This document shows positions 34,783 through 42,054 of a stretch of DNA of 64,000 bases, in pieces. The notes under the pieces are model-generated. The model worked only from the letters and a program-made list of their open reading frames with translations. It was not told the DNA's origin and ran no database searches. The first letter of the stretch is position 1. Each line of letters starts with the position of its first letter. This DNA is from Streptomyces tubercidicus (GTDB taxonomy: Bacteria > Actinomycetota > Actinomycetes > Streptomycetales > Streptomycetaceae), in assembly GCF_027497495.1 (NCBI RefSeq), contig NZ_CP114205.1:186001-250000 (forward strand), given 5' to 3'. Both the position numbers and the translations under genes were made by a program.

Positions 34783-36288
34783 ATGTCCCCTCATGACACC
34801 CCGAAATCTGCACTCCCGGCCCTGCTGGGACGAGGCCCCAAGGGGGTCTTCCGGCGCACACTGCCCCATGAACAGCCTGACGGTGCGCGGATGGTGCGCA
34901 CGCTGGGCCTGACCCAGCTGACGATGATCGGCATCGGCGCGATCATCGGGGCCGGCATCTTCAGTCTGGCCGCGGCCGTCGCCCGGGATGTCGCCGGTCC
35001 GGCTGTCCTGATCTCGTTCCTCGTGGCCGGGGCCGCCTCGCTCTGCGCGGCCTTCGCCTACGCCGAGTTCGCGGGCATGGTGCCGAAGGCCGGCTCGTCC
35101 TACACCTACTGCGCCGCGGTGCTCGGGGAGCTCGTGGGCTGGATCGTCGGCTGGGACCTGCTGCTGGAGTACACCGCCATCGTCGCCGTCGTCGCGATCG
35201 GGATGTCCGGCTACCTGGGATTCCTGCTGGAGGCCGTCGGCATCCATCTGCCGACCTGGGCCCTGGGTGCGCCCGGCACCGGAGCCGGCCACCGGGTCGA
35301 TCTGCTCGCGGTGGCGATCTGCCTCGGGGTGGCCTGGCTGCTGACCCGTGGCACCCGCACCTCGGCCCGGGTGGAGACGGTGCTGACCATCGTCAAGATC
35401 GCGATCGTGCTGCTGGTGATCGTGGTCGGCTTCACCAAGGTCGACAGCGGCAATCTGCAGCCCTTCGCGCCGTTCGGTCTCGGCGGGGCGTTCACCGGGG
35501 CGGCGACGGTCTTCTTCGCCGTCTTCGGCTATGACGCGCTGAGCACCGCCGCGGAGGAGTCACTGGAGGCCCGGCGCAAGCTGCCGAAGGCGATGATGCT
35601 GTCGCTGGCGGTCTCCATGGTGCTGTATGTGCTGGTCTGCGTGGTGCTCACCGGGATGCAGCACTACAGCGAGATCAATCCGAAGAGCGGTATCTCCAGC
35701 GCCTTCCAGAGCGTGGGGCTGAGCGGACTGGCCAATGTGATCGCCGTCGGCGCGGTCATCGGCATTGTCACCGTGACCTTCTCCTTCATGATGGGCGCCT
35801 CGCGGCTCTGGTACGCCCTCAGCCGCGACGGGCTGATGCCCGCGTGGTTCGGCGCCATCCACCCCAAGCGCAAGGTTCCGCACCGCGCCACCTGGCTGAT
35901 CGGTGCGGTGTCCGCCGTGCTGGCGGGGGTGCTGCCCATCAACGCCGTCGCCGAACTCACCAATATCGGCGTGCTGCTGGCGTTTGTGGTGGTCTCCGCC
36001 TCCGTGCTGCTGCTGCGCTACAAGAAGCCGCACCTCAAGCGGGGTTTCCGCTGTCCCGGCATGCCGGTGGTGCCCGTCCTCGGGATCGCCTTCTCGATCT
36101 GGCTGATGTCGTTCCTCCAGTGGCAGACCTGGGCGCGGCTCGGCTGCTGGCTGGTCGTCGGCCTGGTCATCTACGCCGCCTACGGCTACCGGCGGACCCG
36201 CGAGGTCATGCCGGGCGGCTCGGTGGATCTCGACGCCCTGGACGACATGTCCGAATCCGATGAGGCCGATCCCGCGCCCGTTCCGTGA
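34783..36288 (+). CDS. APC-superfamily amino-acid permease (cationic type)
   Basis: A 501-aa membrane transporter with about 12 hydrophobic segments. The first contains the APC substrate-binding signature MIGIGAIIGAGIFSLAAAVA. The CAT subgroup pattern continues with FAGMVPKAGSSYTYCAAVLG, GWDLLLEYTAIVAVVAIG, FGYDALSTAAEESLEARRKLP and RLWYALSRDGLMPAWFGAIH. CAT-type carriers take up lysine, arginine or related compounds, which fits the lysine/pipecolate catabolic genes on both sides. The ATG at 34783 follows GGGAG by 8 bases. A 250-base leader separates it from the LysR gene, and a strong bidirectional terminator follows. The exact substrate is an inference from context. Confidence 0.88.
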   Translation: MSPHDTPKSALPALLGRGPKGVFRRTLPHEQPDGARMVRTLGLTQLTMIGIGAIIGAGIFSLAAAVARDVAGPAVLISFLVAGAASLCAAFAYAEFAGMVPKAGSSYTYCAAVLGELVGWIVGWDLLLEYTAIVAVVAIGMSGYLGFLLEAVGIHLPTWALGAPGTGAGHRVDLLAVAICLGVAWLLTRGTRTSARVETVLTIVKIAIVLLVIVVGFTKVDSGNLQPFAPFGLGGAFTGAATVFFAVFGYDALSTAAEESLEARRKLPKAMMLSLAVSMVLYVLVCVVLTGMQHYSEINPKSGISSAFQSVGLSGLANVIAVGAVIGIVTVTFSFMMGASRLWYALSRDGLMPAWFGAIHPKRKVPHRATWLIGAVSAVLAGVLPINAVAELTNIGVLLAFVVVSASVLLLRYKKPHLKRGFRCPGMPVVPVLGIAFSIWLMSFLQWQTWARLGCWLVVGLVIYAAYGYRRTREVMPGGSVDLDALDDMSESDEADPAPVP

Positions 36289-36312
36289 CGGGCCATCGGC
36301 CGTCCCTGACCG

Positions 36313-36352
36313 GCGCTCCGTCCCTCCTCCCTCCCCGGGAGGGACGGAGCGC
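36313..36352. terminator. Bidirectional terminator hairpin
   Basis: A perfect 15-base stem (GCGCTCCGTCCCTCC at 36313-36327 with 36338-36352) lies between the convergent permease gene (stop 36288) and the second lysR gene (stop 36369). Confidence 0.87.
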
Positions 36353-36368
36353 GCGGCCGCCCGGCCCG

Positions 36369-37334
36369 TCAGCCGTCGTCCGCCGGATGCAGATGCGGCT
36401 CGCCGGACGGCACCGCACGGCGCAGACAGCTGAGCACGGTGGGCAGCAGCGGATTGCTGTTCTCACTGCGGTGCAGCGCCATCACCTGGCGGTGGGCGGA
36501 GCGCTGGGTGAGCCGGGTGGCTTCGACGTCCGCACTGGGCAGATGCCCGAGCGCCGGGACCACGGCCACACCGAGGCCGGCGGAGACCAGCTCGCGCACC
36601 ACGGCGTAGTTGTTGCTGCGGAAGGCGACGGCGGCCTCGAAGCCCGCGGCCGCGCACAGCCGGACGAACGACCGTGCGCCGGCGGTGTCCTCCCGGCTGG
36701 TGATCCAGCGGGCCCCGGACAGCTGGGACAGCTGGGCGCTCAGCCCGCTCCCCCGGGCCCTGAGCAGCAGGAGATCCTCCCGCAGCAGGTGATGGCGGGT
36801 CAGGCCGGCCGGCCACTGCCGGGGGCTGAGCCCGTACTCGTAGACCAGCGCGACGTCCAGGTCACCGTGGCTGAGCGCGGTGATCAGCTCTTCGGGTTCG
36901 GCCTCCTCCAGCTGGATCTGCGCGCGCGGATGGGTCTCGACGAGGGCGGACAGCGCCGAGGGCACCAGCCGGACGTCGGCCGTGGGGAAGCTGCCCAGCC
37001 GCAGCCGGCCGGTGGCGCCGGTGGCGAGCTCCTGCACCTGGTGGTCCAGATCGTCCATGGCGGCCAGTACATGGGTGCTGAGATCGACCAGCCGGTGGGC
37101 GGCGGCGGTGGGGCGGATGCCGTGTGCCTCCCGCTCGAACAGCACCAGTCCGGTCTCCTTCTCCAGGGAGGAGATCTGCTGCGAGATGGCGGACGCGGTG
37201 TAGCCGAGATCGCGGGCCGCGAGGGCGAAGGACTCGCTGCGGACGACGGCCTTCAGCGTGAGCAGATGCAGTGGCTTCAGCAAGGCGAGCTCCCGGGGAC
37301 GCAGGAGTTGAGCATAAGCATTCATTGCCCTCAT
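36369..37334 (-). CDS. LysR-family regulator, divergent from hydroxyglutarate dehydrogenase gene
   Basis: A 321-aa LysR protein. The helix-turn-helix reads LLKPLHLLTLKAVVRSESFA, AARDLGYTASAISQQISSLE and LVLFEREAHGIRPTAAAHRL. The effector half begins near residue 110 (GRLRLGSFPTADVRLVPSAL) and has SHGDLDVALVYEYG and GLGVAVVPALGHLP. Two candidate starts are at 37334 and 37325. It is divergent from the large flavoprotein-dehydrogenase frame with a 105-base spacer, so that gene is its likely target. TGGT-tcc-ACCA in the spacer is a weak candidate site. Ligand unknown; D-2-hydroxyglutarate or 2-oxoglutarate would fit the enzyme (inference). Confidence 0.87.
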   Translation of the reverse strand: MRAMNAYAQLLRPRELALLKPLHLLTLKAVVRSESFALAARDLGYTASAISQQISSLEKETGLVLFEREAHGIRPTAAAHRLVDLSTHVLAAMDDLDHQVQELATGATGRLRLGSFPTADVRLVPSALSALVETHPRAQIQLEEAEPEELITALSHGDLDVALVYEYGLSPRQWPAGLTRHHLLREDLLLLRARGSGLSAQLSQLSGARWITSREDTAGARSFVRLCAAAGFEAAVAFRSNNYAVVRELVSAGLGVAVVPALGHLPSADVEATRLTQRSAHRQVMALHRSENSNPLLPTVLSCLRRAVPSGEPHLHPADDG

Positions 37335-37439
37335 GAGTCAATTCTTTCGTCCTGCTGGGTCTTGTCCGCTGCCTCGCCCGGCCCACATCGTGGTTCCACC
37401 AGGCCGAACGTGACCGGTGAGCACAAAGGAGCAAGCACG

Positions 37440-40400
37440 GTGACCACAACAGCGCAGGGTCTCGGCAGCCTCGACGCGGCAGCTGTGGCCGAAGCGCTCG
37501 GCGCGGGGGACTGCGGCGAGGTCGCCGGCGACGCCGGCCGCCGGGCACAGTACGCGTCCGATGCCTCCAACTACCGTCAGATCCCGCTGGCGGTCGTCTT
37601 CCCCGCCGAGCGGCGGCACATCCAGAACGCGCTCGCCGTCTGCCGCCGTCTGGGCGTGCCGGTCACCGCTCGCGGCGCGGGCACCAGCACCTCAGGGCAG
37701 GCCGTCGGGCCGGGCGTGGTGCTCGACTTCTCCCGGCACTTCCACCGGTTGCTGGCGCTGGACCCCAAGGCCCGCACCGCGACCGTCGAGCCCGGCATCG
37801 TGCTGGACGAGCTGCAGCAGGCCGCCGCACCGCACGGCTTGCTGTTCGGCGCCGATCCGTCCACCCACAGCCGCTGCACACTGGGCGGCATGATCGGCAA
37901 CAATGCGTGCGGCTCGCACTCCCTCGCCTGGGGCCGCACCGCGGACAACATCGTGGAACTCGATGTGGTCACCTACCGCGGCACGGTCATCCGGCTCGGC
38001 GAGATGACCGCGGAGGAGATCGACGAGGCCATCGCCGCCGGAGACGACCGCGGCGAGCTGATCGCCGCCCTGCACCGTCTCACCCAGCGCCATCTGGCGA
38101 CGCTGCGCACCGAGTTGGGACGGTTCCCGCGCCAGGTGTCGGGCTACGCCCTGGAACAGCTGCTGCCCGAGCGGCGCTTCAACCTCGCCAGGGCGCTGGT
38201 CGGCAGCGAGGGCACACTGGCCGTCATTCTCTCCGCGACCGTCCGTCTCGTCTCCCCTCCCCCGGCGCGGGCCCTGGTTGTCCTCGGCTTCTCGGACGCC
38301 TGTGCCGCGGCCGACGCGGTTCCCGCGCTGCTGGCGCATCAGCCGCTGGCGCTGGAAGGGCTCGACCACGCGCTGACCGATATCGTCACCCGGCCCGCGA
38401 CCCGGGCCGCCATCGACACCCTGCCGGACGCGCGGGCCTGGCTGTTCGCCGAACTCGGCGGCAGCGCCGAGGCGTTGCCCCGGCAGGCCGAGGCGCTGAC
38501 CGAGGCCGCGCACCGGGCCGCGGGATGCACCGGCAGTGAGGTCATCACCGATCCCGTGCGGGCCCGCACCCTGTGGCGGATCCGGGAGGACGGTGCGGGG
38601 CTGGCCACCCGTATGCCCGACGGCTCCGAGGCCTGGCCCGGCTGGGAGGACGCGGCCGTCCCGCCCGAGCAACTGGGCTCCTATCTCCGCAAGTTCACCG
38701 AACTGCTGGAGCAGCACGGGCTGCAGGGCGCCGTCTACGGACACTTCGGCGAAGGCTGTCTGCACGTCCGTATCAACTTCGACTTCGGCACCGAGCAGGG
38801 CACCGCCGTCTTCCGCGCCTTCGTCACCGACGCCGCCCGGCTGATCACCGCCCACGGTGGCTCGCTGTCCGGTGAGCACGGCGACGGGCAGGCCCGCTCC
38901 GAGCTGCTGCCGCTGATGTACGGCCCCGAGGTCATCGCCCTGTTCGAGGAGTTCAAGGGCATCTGGGACCCCGACAACGGCCTCAACCCCGGGATGATCG
39001 TCCAGCCGCTGCCGGTCGACGGGAATCTGCGCGTCAGCCCGCACCGCACCCCGCTGCCGCTGGCCACCGTCTTCCCCTTCCACGCCGACGACGGGGACTT
39101 CGCCAAGGCCACCCGCCGGTGCGTCGGCGTCGGCAAATGCCGCTCGGCGGATCAGCGCGGCGATGTGATGTGCCCCAGCTACCGGGTCACCCGGGACGAG
39201 AAGGACTCCACCCGCGGCCGCGCCCGTCTGCTGTACGAGATGACGCAGGGCGAAGTGATCACCGACGGCTGGCGCTCCACCGAGGTGCGCGACGCCCTCG
39301 ATCTGTGTCTGTCCTGCAAGGGGTGCAGCACCGACTGCCCCGTCGGAGTGGACATGGCCACCTACAAGTCGGAGTTCCTGCACCACCACTACAAGGGACG
39401 GCTGCGGCCGGCCTCGCACTACACCATGGGCTGGCTGCCGCTGCTGTCCCGGCTGGCCTCCCGGGCCCCCGGCCTGGTCAACGCGGTCACCTCCTCCCGG
39501 CTGGCCCCGGCCGTCAAACGGCTCGGCGGGATCGCCGCCCAGCGGGAACTCCCCCGCTTCGCCGAGCAGACCTTCCTGACCTGGTTCCGCCGCCGTACGC
39601 CGCAAGGAGACGGCCTGCGCGGCCCGGTCGTGCTGTGGGTCGACTCCTTCAACAACCACTTCAGCCCCGAGGTCCTCAAGGCCGGAGTGGCGGTGCTGGA
39701 AGACGCCGGATTCCGGGTCCAGGTCCCGGACGGCACCCAGTGCTGCGGGCTCACCTGGATCACCACCGGACAGCTCGGCACCGCCCGCCGTATCGCCCGG
39801 CGCACCGCCGCCGCACTGGCCCCCGCCGTCACCGCCGGTCTCCCCGTCGTCGGACTGGAGCCGAGCTGTACGGCGGCCCTCAAGAGCGACCTCCCCGAAC
39901 TCCTCGACGGCGACCAGGACGCCCGCGCCCTCTCCCGCGCCACGCTCACCCTCGCCGAACTCCTCGTCCACCACGCCCCCGGGTGGCAGCCCCCGCGGAT
40001 CGACGCCCGCTCGCTCAGCCAGACCCACTGCCATCAGCACGCCACCTCCGGCTTCGGCGCCGACAGCGCGCTGCTGGAGCGGATGGGCGTCGACAACACC
40101 GCGCTCGATTCCGGCTGCTGCGGCCTGGCCGGCAACTTCGGCTTCGAACGCGGCCATTACGAGGTCTCGGTCGCCGCGGGCGAACAGGTGCTGCTCCCCG
40201 CGGTGCGCTCGGCCCCCGCCGACACCCGGATCCTGGCCGACGGCTTCAGCTGCCGCACCCAGATCGCCCAGCAGACCTCGCGCGGCGGCACCCATCTCGC
40301 CCAGCTGATCGCCCAGGCACTGCCCCCGGCCGACCCTCCGCCCGATCCGGCTTCGCTTCGCTTCCTACCGAGAAGGAACACACCCGTGACTGACGCACTC

Positions 40401-41534
40401 TCCCTCATCGACGAGTGGGGCCCCGAAAAGACCGTCGTGGTCTCGCACCGGCGCACCGGTATGAAGGGCGTCCTGGTGATCGACAACACCGCCCGCGGCA
40501 TCGGCAAGGGCGGAACCCGGATGAGCCCCGGCGTGACCGTGGAGGAAGTCTCCCGGCTGGCCCGGGTGATGACCTGGAAGTGGGCCGCTGTCGATCTCTT
40601 CTACGGGGGCGCCAAGGCCGGCATCGTCGCCGACCCGGCATCCCGCGACAAGGAAGCGGTGCTGCGTGCGTTCGCCCGTGCGCTGTCCAACGAGGTGCCC
40701 CGCGAGTATGTGATGGGGCTCGATATGGGCCTGACGGAGAGTGATGCCGCCATTATCCAGGACGAGCTGGGCGACCGCGGGGCCGCCGTCGGCACTCCCG
40801 AGCATCTCGGCGGCGTGGCCTACGACAAGCTCGGCGTCACCGGCTACGGCGTGGCGGAGGCGGCCGAGGCCGCGGCGCAGCACCAAGGGCTGCCGCTGGC
40901 CGGCTCCCGGGTCGCCCTGCAGGGCTTCGGCGCGGTCGGCAGCGCGGCCGCCACCCGGTTCGCGGAGCTGGGCGCCACAATCGTGGCGGTGTCCACCGCC
41001 CACGGGGTGCTGCACGACCCCAGCGGTCTCGATGTGGGCGCCCTGCTGTCGGCGCGTGACGAGCACGGCGACCACTTCGTCACCCGCCACCCGGCCGGTA
41101 TCGCGCTCCCGTCAGGCGCCGAACTCACCGTGGACTGCGACATCTTGGTGCCCGCCGCGCTCCAGGACGTCATCACCGGCGACACCGCGCACCAGATCAA
41201 GGCAAAGCTCATCGTGGAAGGCGCGAACCTGCCGACCTCGGCGGATGCCCGGACCATTCTCGCCGGGCGCGGGATCACCGTGCTCCCCGACTTCGTGGCC
41301 AACGCGGGCGGCGTGGTCGCGGCCGCCTTCGCGATGGATGCCCGCTACTCCGGCTTCCGGCCCGGCACAGCGAGCATCTTCGAATCGGTCTCGGCCAGGC
41401 TGCGGGCCAACGCGGTGACGGTCCTGGACGAGGCCCGCCAGCAGGACATCACCCCGCACGCCGCGGGCCGCCGCCTCGCCGAGGACCGCGTCCGCGCCGC
41501 GATGCGGAGCAAGGGCCGTATCCCGCTCGGCTGA
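37440..41534 (+). CDS. YdiJ-type D-2-hydroxyglutarate dehydrogenase fused in frame to Glu/Leu-type dehydrogenase
   Basis: One open frame of 1364 codons. Residues 1-982 are a full-length FAD/Fe-S protein of the YdiJ type. The FAD-binding block is GAGTSTSGQAVGPGVVLDFS and CTLGGMIGNNACGSHSLAWG, and the oxidase C-domain has GGSLSGEHGDGQARSELLPL. Two ferredoxin-like Cys clusters are CVGVGKC...CPSYR and CLSCKGCSTDCPVGVD, and two CCG motifs are QCCGLTW and SGCCGLAGNFGFERGHYEVS. YdiJ enzymes oxidise D-2-hydroxyglutarate to 2-oxoglutarate, the step after HglS. Residues 983-1364 are an amino-acid dehydrogenase (separate entry). No stop separates them; a (GCTTC)3 repeat lies at the join. AAAGGAG precedes the GTG at 37440. 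It may be a true fusion or a recent or sequencing frameshift. Confidence 0.82.
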   Translation: MTTTAQGLGSLDAAAVAEALGAGDCGEVAGDAGRRAQYASDASNYRQIPLAVVFPAERRHIQNALAVCRRLGVPVTARGAGTSTSGQAVGPGVVLDFSRHFHRLLALDPKARTATVEPGIVLDELQQAAAPHGLLFGADPSTHSRCTLGGMIGNNACGSHSLAWGRTADNIVELDVVTYRGTVIRLGEMTAEEIDEAIAAGDDRGELIAALHRLTQRHLATLRTELGRFPRQVSGYALEQLLPERRFNLARALVGSEGTLAVILSATVRLVSPPPARALVVLGFSDACAAADAVPALLAHQPLALEGLDHALTDIVTRPATRAAIDTLPDARAWLFAELGGSAEALPRQAEALTEAAHRAAGCTGSEVITDPVRARTLWRIREDGAGLATRMPDGSEAWPGWEDAAVPPEQLGSYLRKFTELLEQHGLQGAVYGHFGEGCLHVRINFDFGTEQGTAVFRAFVTDAARLITAHGGSLSGEHGDGQARSELLPLMYGPEVIALFEEFKGIWDPDNGLNPGMIVQPLPVDGNLRVSPHRTPLPLATVFPFHADDGDFAKATRRCVGVGKCRSADQRGDVMCPSYRVTRDEKDSTRGRARLLYEMTQGEVITDGWRSTEVRDALDLCLSCKGCSTDCPVGVDMATYKSEFLHHHYKGRLRPASHYTMGWLPLLSRLASRAPGLVNAVTSSRLAPAVKRLGGIAAQRELPRFAEQTFLTWFRRRTPQGDGLRGPVVLWVDSFNNHFSPEVLKAGVAVLEDAGFRVQVPDGTQCCGLTWITTGQLGTARRIARRTAAALAPAVTAGLPVVGLEPSCTAALKSDLPELLDGDQDARALSRATLTLAELLVHHAPGWQPPRIDARSLSQTHCHQHATSGFGADSALLERMGVDNTALDSGCCGLAGNFGFERGHYEVSVAAGEQVLLPAVRSAPADTRILADGFSCRTQIAQQTSRGGTHLAQLIAQALPPADPPPDPASLRFLPRRNTPVTDALSLIDEWGPEKTVVVSHRRTGMKGVLVIDNTARGIGKGGTRMSPGVTVEEVSRLARVMTWKWAAVDLFYGGAKAGIVADPASRDKEAVLRAFARALSNEVPREYVMGLDMGLTESDAAIIQDELGDRGAAVGTPEHLGGVAYDKLGVTGYGVAEAAEAAAQHQGLPLAGSRVALQGFGAVGSAAATRFAELGATIVAVSTAHGVLHDPSGLDVGALLSARDEHGDHFVTRHPAGIALPSGAELTVDCDILVPAALQDVITGDTAHQIKAKLIVEGANLPTSADARTILAGRGITVLPDFVANAGGVVAAAFAMDARYSGFRPGTASIFESVSARLRANAVTVLDEARQQDITPHAAGRRLAEDRVRAAMRSKGRIPLG
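40350..40364 (+). repeat. (GCTTC)3 pentamer repeat at the gene junction
   Basis: Three copies of GCTTC lie 22 bases before the GTG of the second enzyme. With three copies both enzymes are in one frame. With two copies the first frame would end in PTEKEHTRD and a TGA at 40391-40393. With four copies it would end at a TGA at 40387-40389, giving the common GTGA stop-start overlap. Confidence 0.9.
40386..41534 (+). CDS. Divergent Glu/Leu/Phe/Val dehydrogenase, internal start of the fused frame
   Basis: If translated alone this gives 382 aa from a GTG with GAAGGA 7 bases upstream, a good ribosome site that argues the two enzymes were once separate genes. Family blocks are present in altered form. 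IDNTARGIGKGGTRMSPGVT holds the substrate lysine, and WKWAAVDLFYGGAKAGIVADP is the catalytic lysine loop (GGAKAG instead of GGAKGG). MGLDMGLTESDAAI is the catalytic Asp region. GSRVALQGFGAVGSAAATRF is the NAD(P) Rossmann motif. The enzyme interconverts an amino acid and its 2-oxo acid with ammonia. In this cluster either glutamate/2-oxoglutarate or 2-aminoadipate/2-oxoadipate is plausible, the latter supplying the step otherwise missing. Confidence 0.78.
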   Translation: MTDALSLIDEWGPEKTVVVSHRRTGMKGVLVIDNTARGIGKGGTRMSPGVTVEEVSRLARVMTWKWAAVDLFYGGAKAGIVADPASRDKEAVLRAFARALSNEVPREYVMGLDMGLTESDAAIIQDELGDRGAAVGTPEHLGGVAYDKLGVTGYGVAEAAEAAAQHQGLPLAGSRVALQGFGAVGSAAATRFAELGATIVAVSTAHGVLHDPSGLDVGALLSARDEHGDHFVTRHPAGIALPSGAELTVDCDILVPAALQDVITGDTAHQIKAKLIVEGANLPTSADARTILAGRGITVLPDFVANAGGVVAAAFAMDARYSGFRPGTASIFESVSARLRANAVTVLDEARQQDITPHAAGRRLAEDRVRAAMRSKGRIPLG

Positions 41535-41581
41535 CCCACCCGGCTGATCCGCTCGGCTGATCGACGCGGCGCTGCGGGCGC

Positions 41582-41618
41582 GCCGGGTGTCAGGGCCGGG
41601 TGTCAGGGCCGGGTGTCA
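41582..41618. repeat. 13-bp tandem repeat, three copies
   Basis: The unit gccgggtgtcagg repeats at 41582, 41595 and 41608. The third copy supplies the stop codon (read leftward, 41618-41616) and last bases of the PASTA-like gene. Confidence 0.75.
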
Positions 41619-41915
41619 GACCGGACACGCCTCATGGGTCTTGACGACGATGAGCGTGGCATGGCGGTCCTGGAGGGGCGTGCCCGCCTCCGGGCTCTGC
41701 GAGCAGACCTTCCAGCTCGCCGGCCACAGCACATGGCGCCCCGCACCGCGCCCGTCCCTGAGCTGGACGGACGTATCGAAGTTCAGGGCCCGGTAGGCGG
41801 AGACCAGGCCCTGGCCGGCCACCTGAGGCATCCGCTCGGGGCCGTCGGCGTACGCCGGAGCGGCGGGGAGCAGGCAGGACAGGGCAAGGAGCGAGGCGGT
41901 GACGATGCGTTTCAT
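41616..41915 (-). CDS. Small secreted PASTA-like protein, 99 aa
   Basis: A signal peptide MKRIVTASLLALSCLLPAAP, then AYA, is cleaved near residue 23. The mature part is one PASTA-type fold: MPQVAGQGLVSAYRALNFDT, then a strand-rich middle and VCSQSPEAGTPLQDRHATLIVVKTHEACPV. The SQSPxxGT turn is the family mark. Two cysteines, in WKVCSQ and HEACPV, could pair. PASTA domains bind peptidoglycan or beta-lactam-like ligands in kinases and PBPs. Here the domain is free and exported, as in several Streptomyces small proteins. The ATG at 41915 gives the signal peptide directly; the open frame upstream to 42026 is not coding-like. Confidence 0.8.
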   Translation of the reverse strand: MKRIVTASLLALSCLLPAAPAYADGPERMPQVAGQGLVSAYRALNFDTSVQLRDGRGAGRHVLWPASWKVCSQSPEAGTPLQDRHATLIVVKTHEACPV

Positions 41916-42054
41916 CACCTGAGAACGATCACGGCGGGTATCGGTTACCTGGCGGTGGCAGTCGGCGGTGTTCCTTCGCCACGTCGCGGGCGGCCCCAAC
42001 GATACGCGGGAGCCGCCCACACCCATGGCCGGTCGACTCAGTCTTCCTCTCGGG

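Noticed and set aside
36285..37439. Upstream extension of the long open frame over the second lysR gene
   Set aside because: It is antisense to a clear LysR gene; the protein there has no family character and the real start has AAAGGAG before the GTG at 37440.
37692..40295. 867-codon minus-strand frame opposite the YdiJ-type gene
   Set aside because: It is the antisense shadow of a protein with complete FAD and Fe-S motifs, and its own translation matches no fold.
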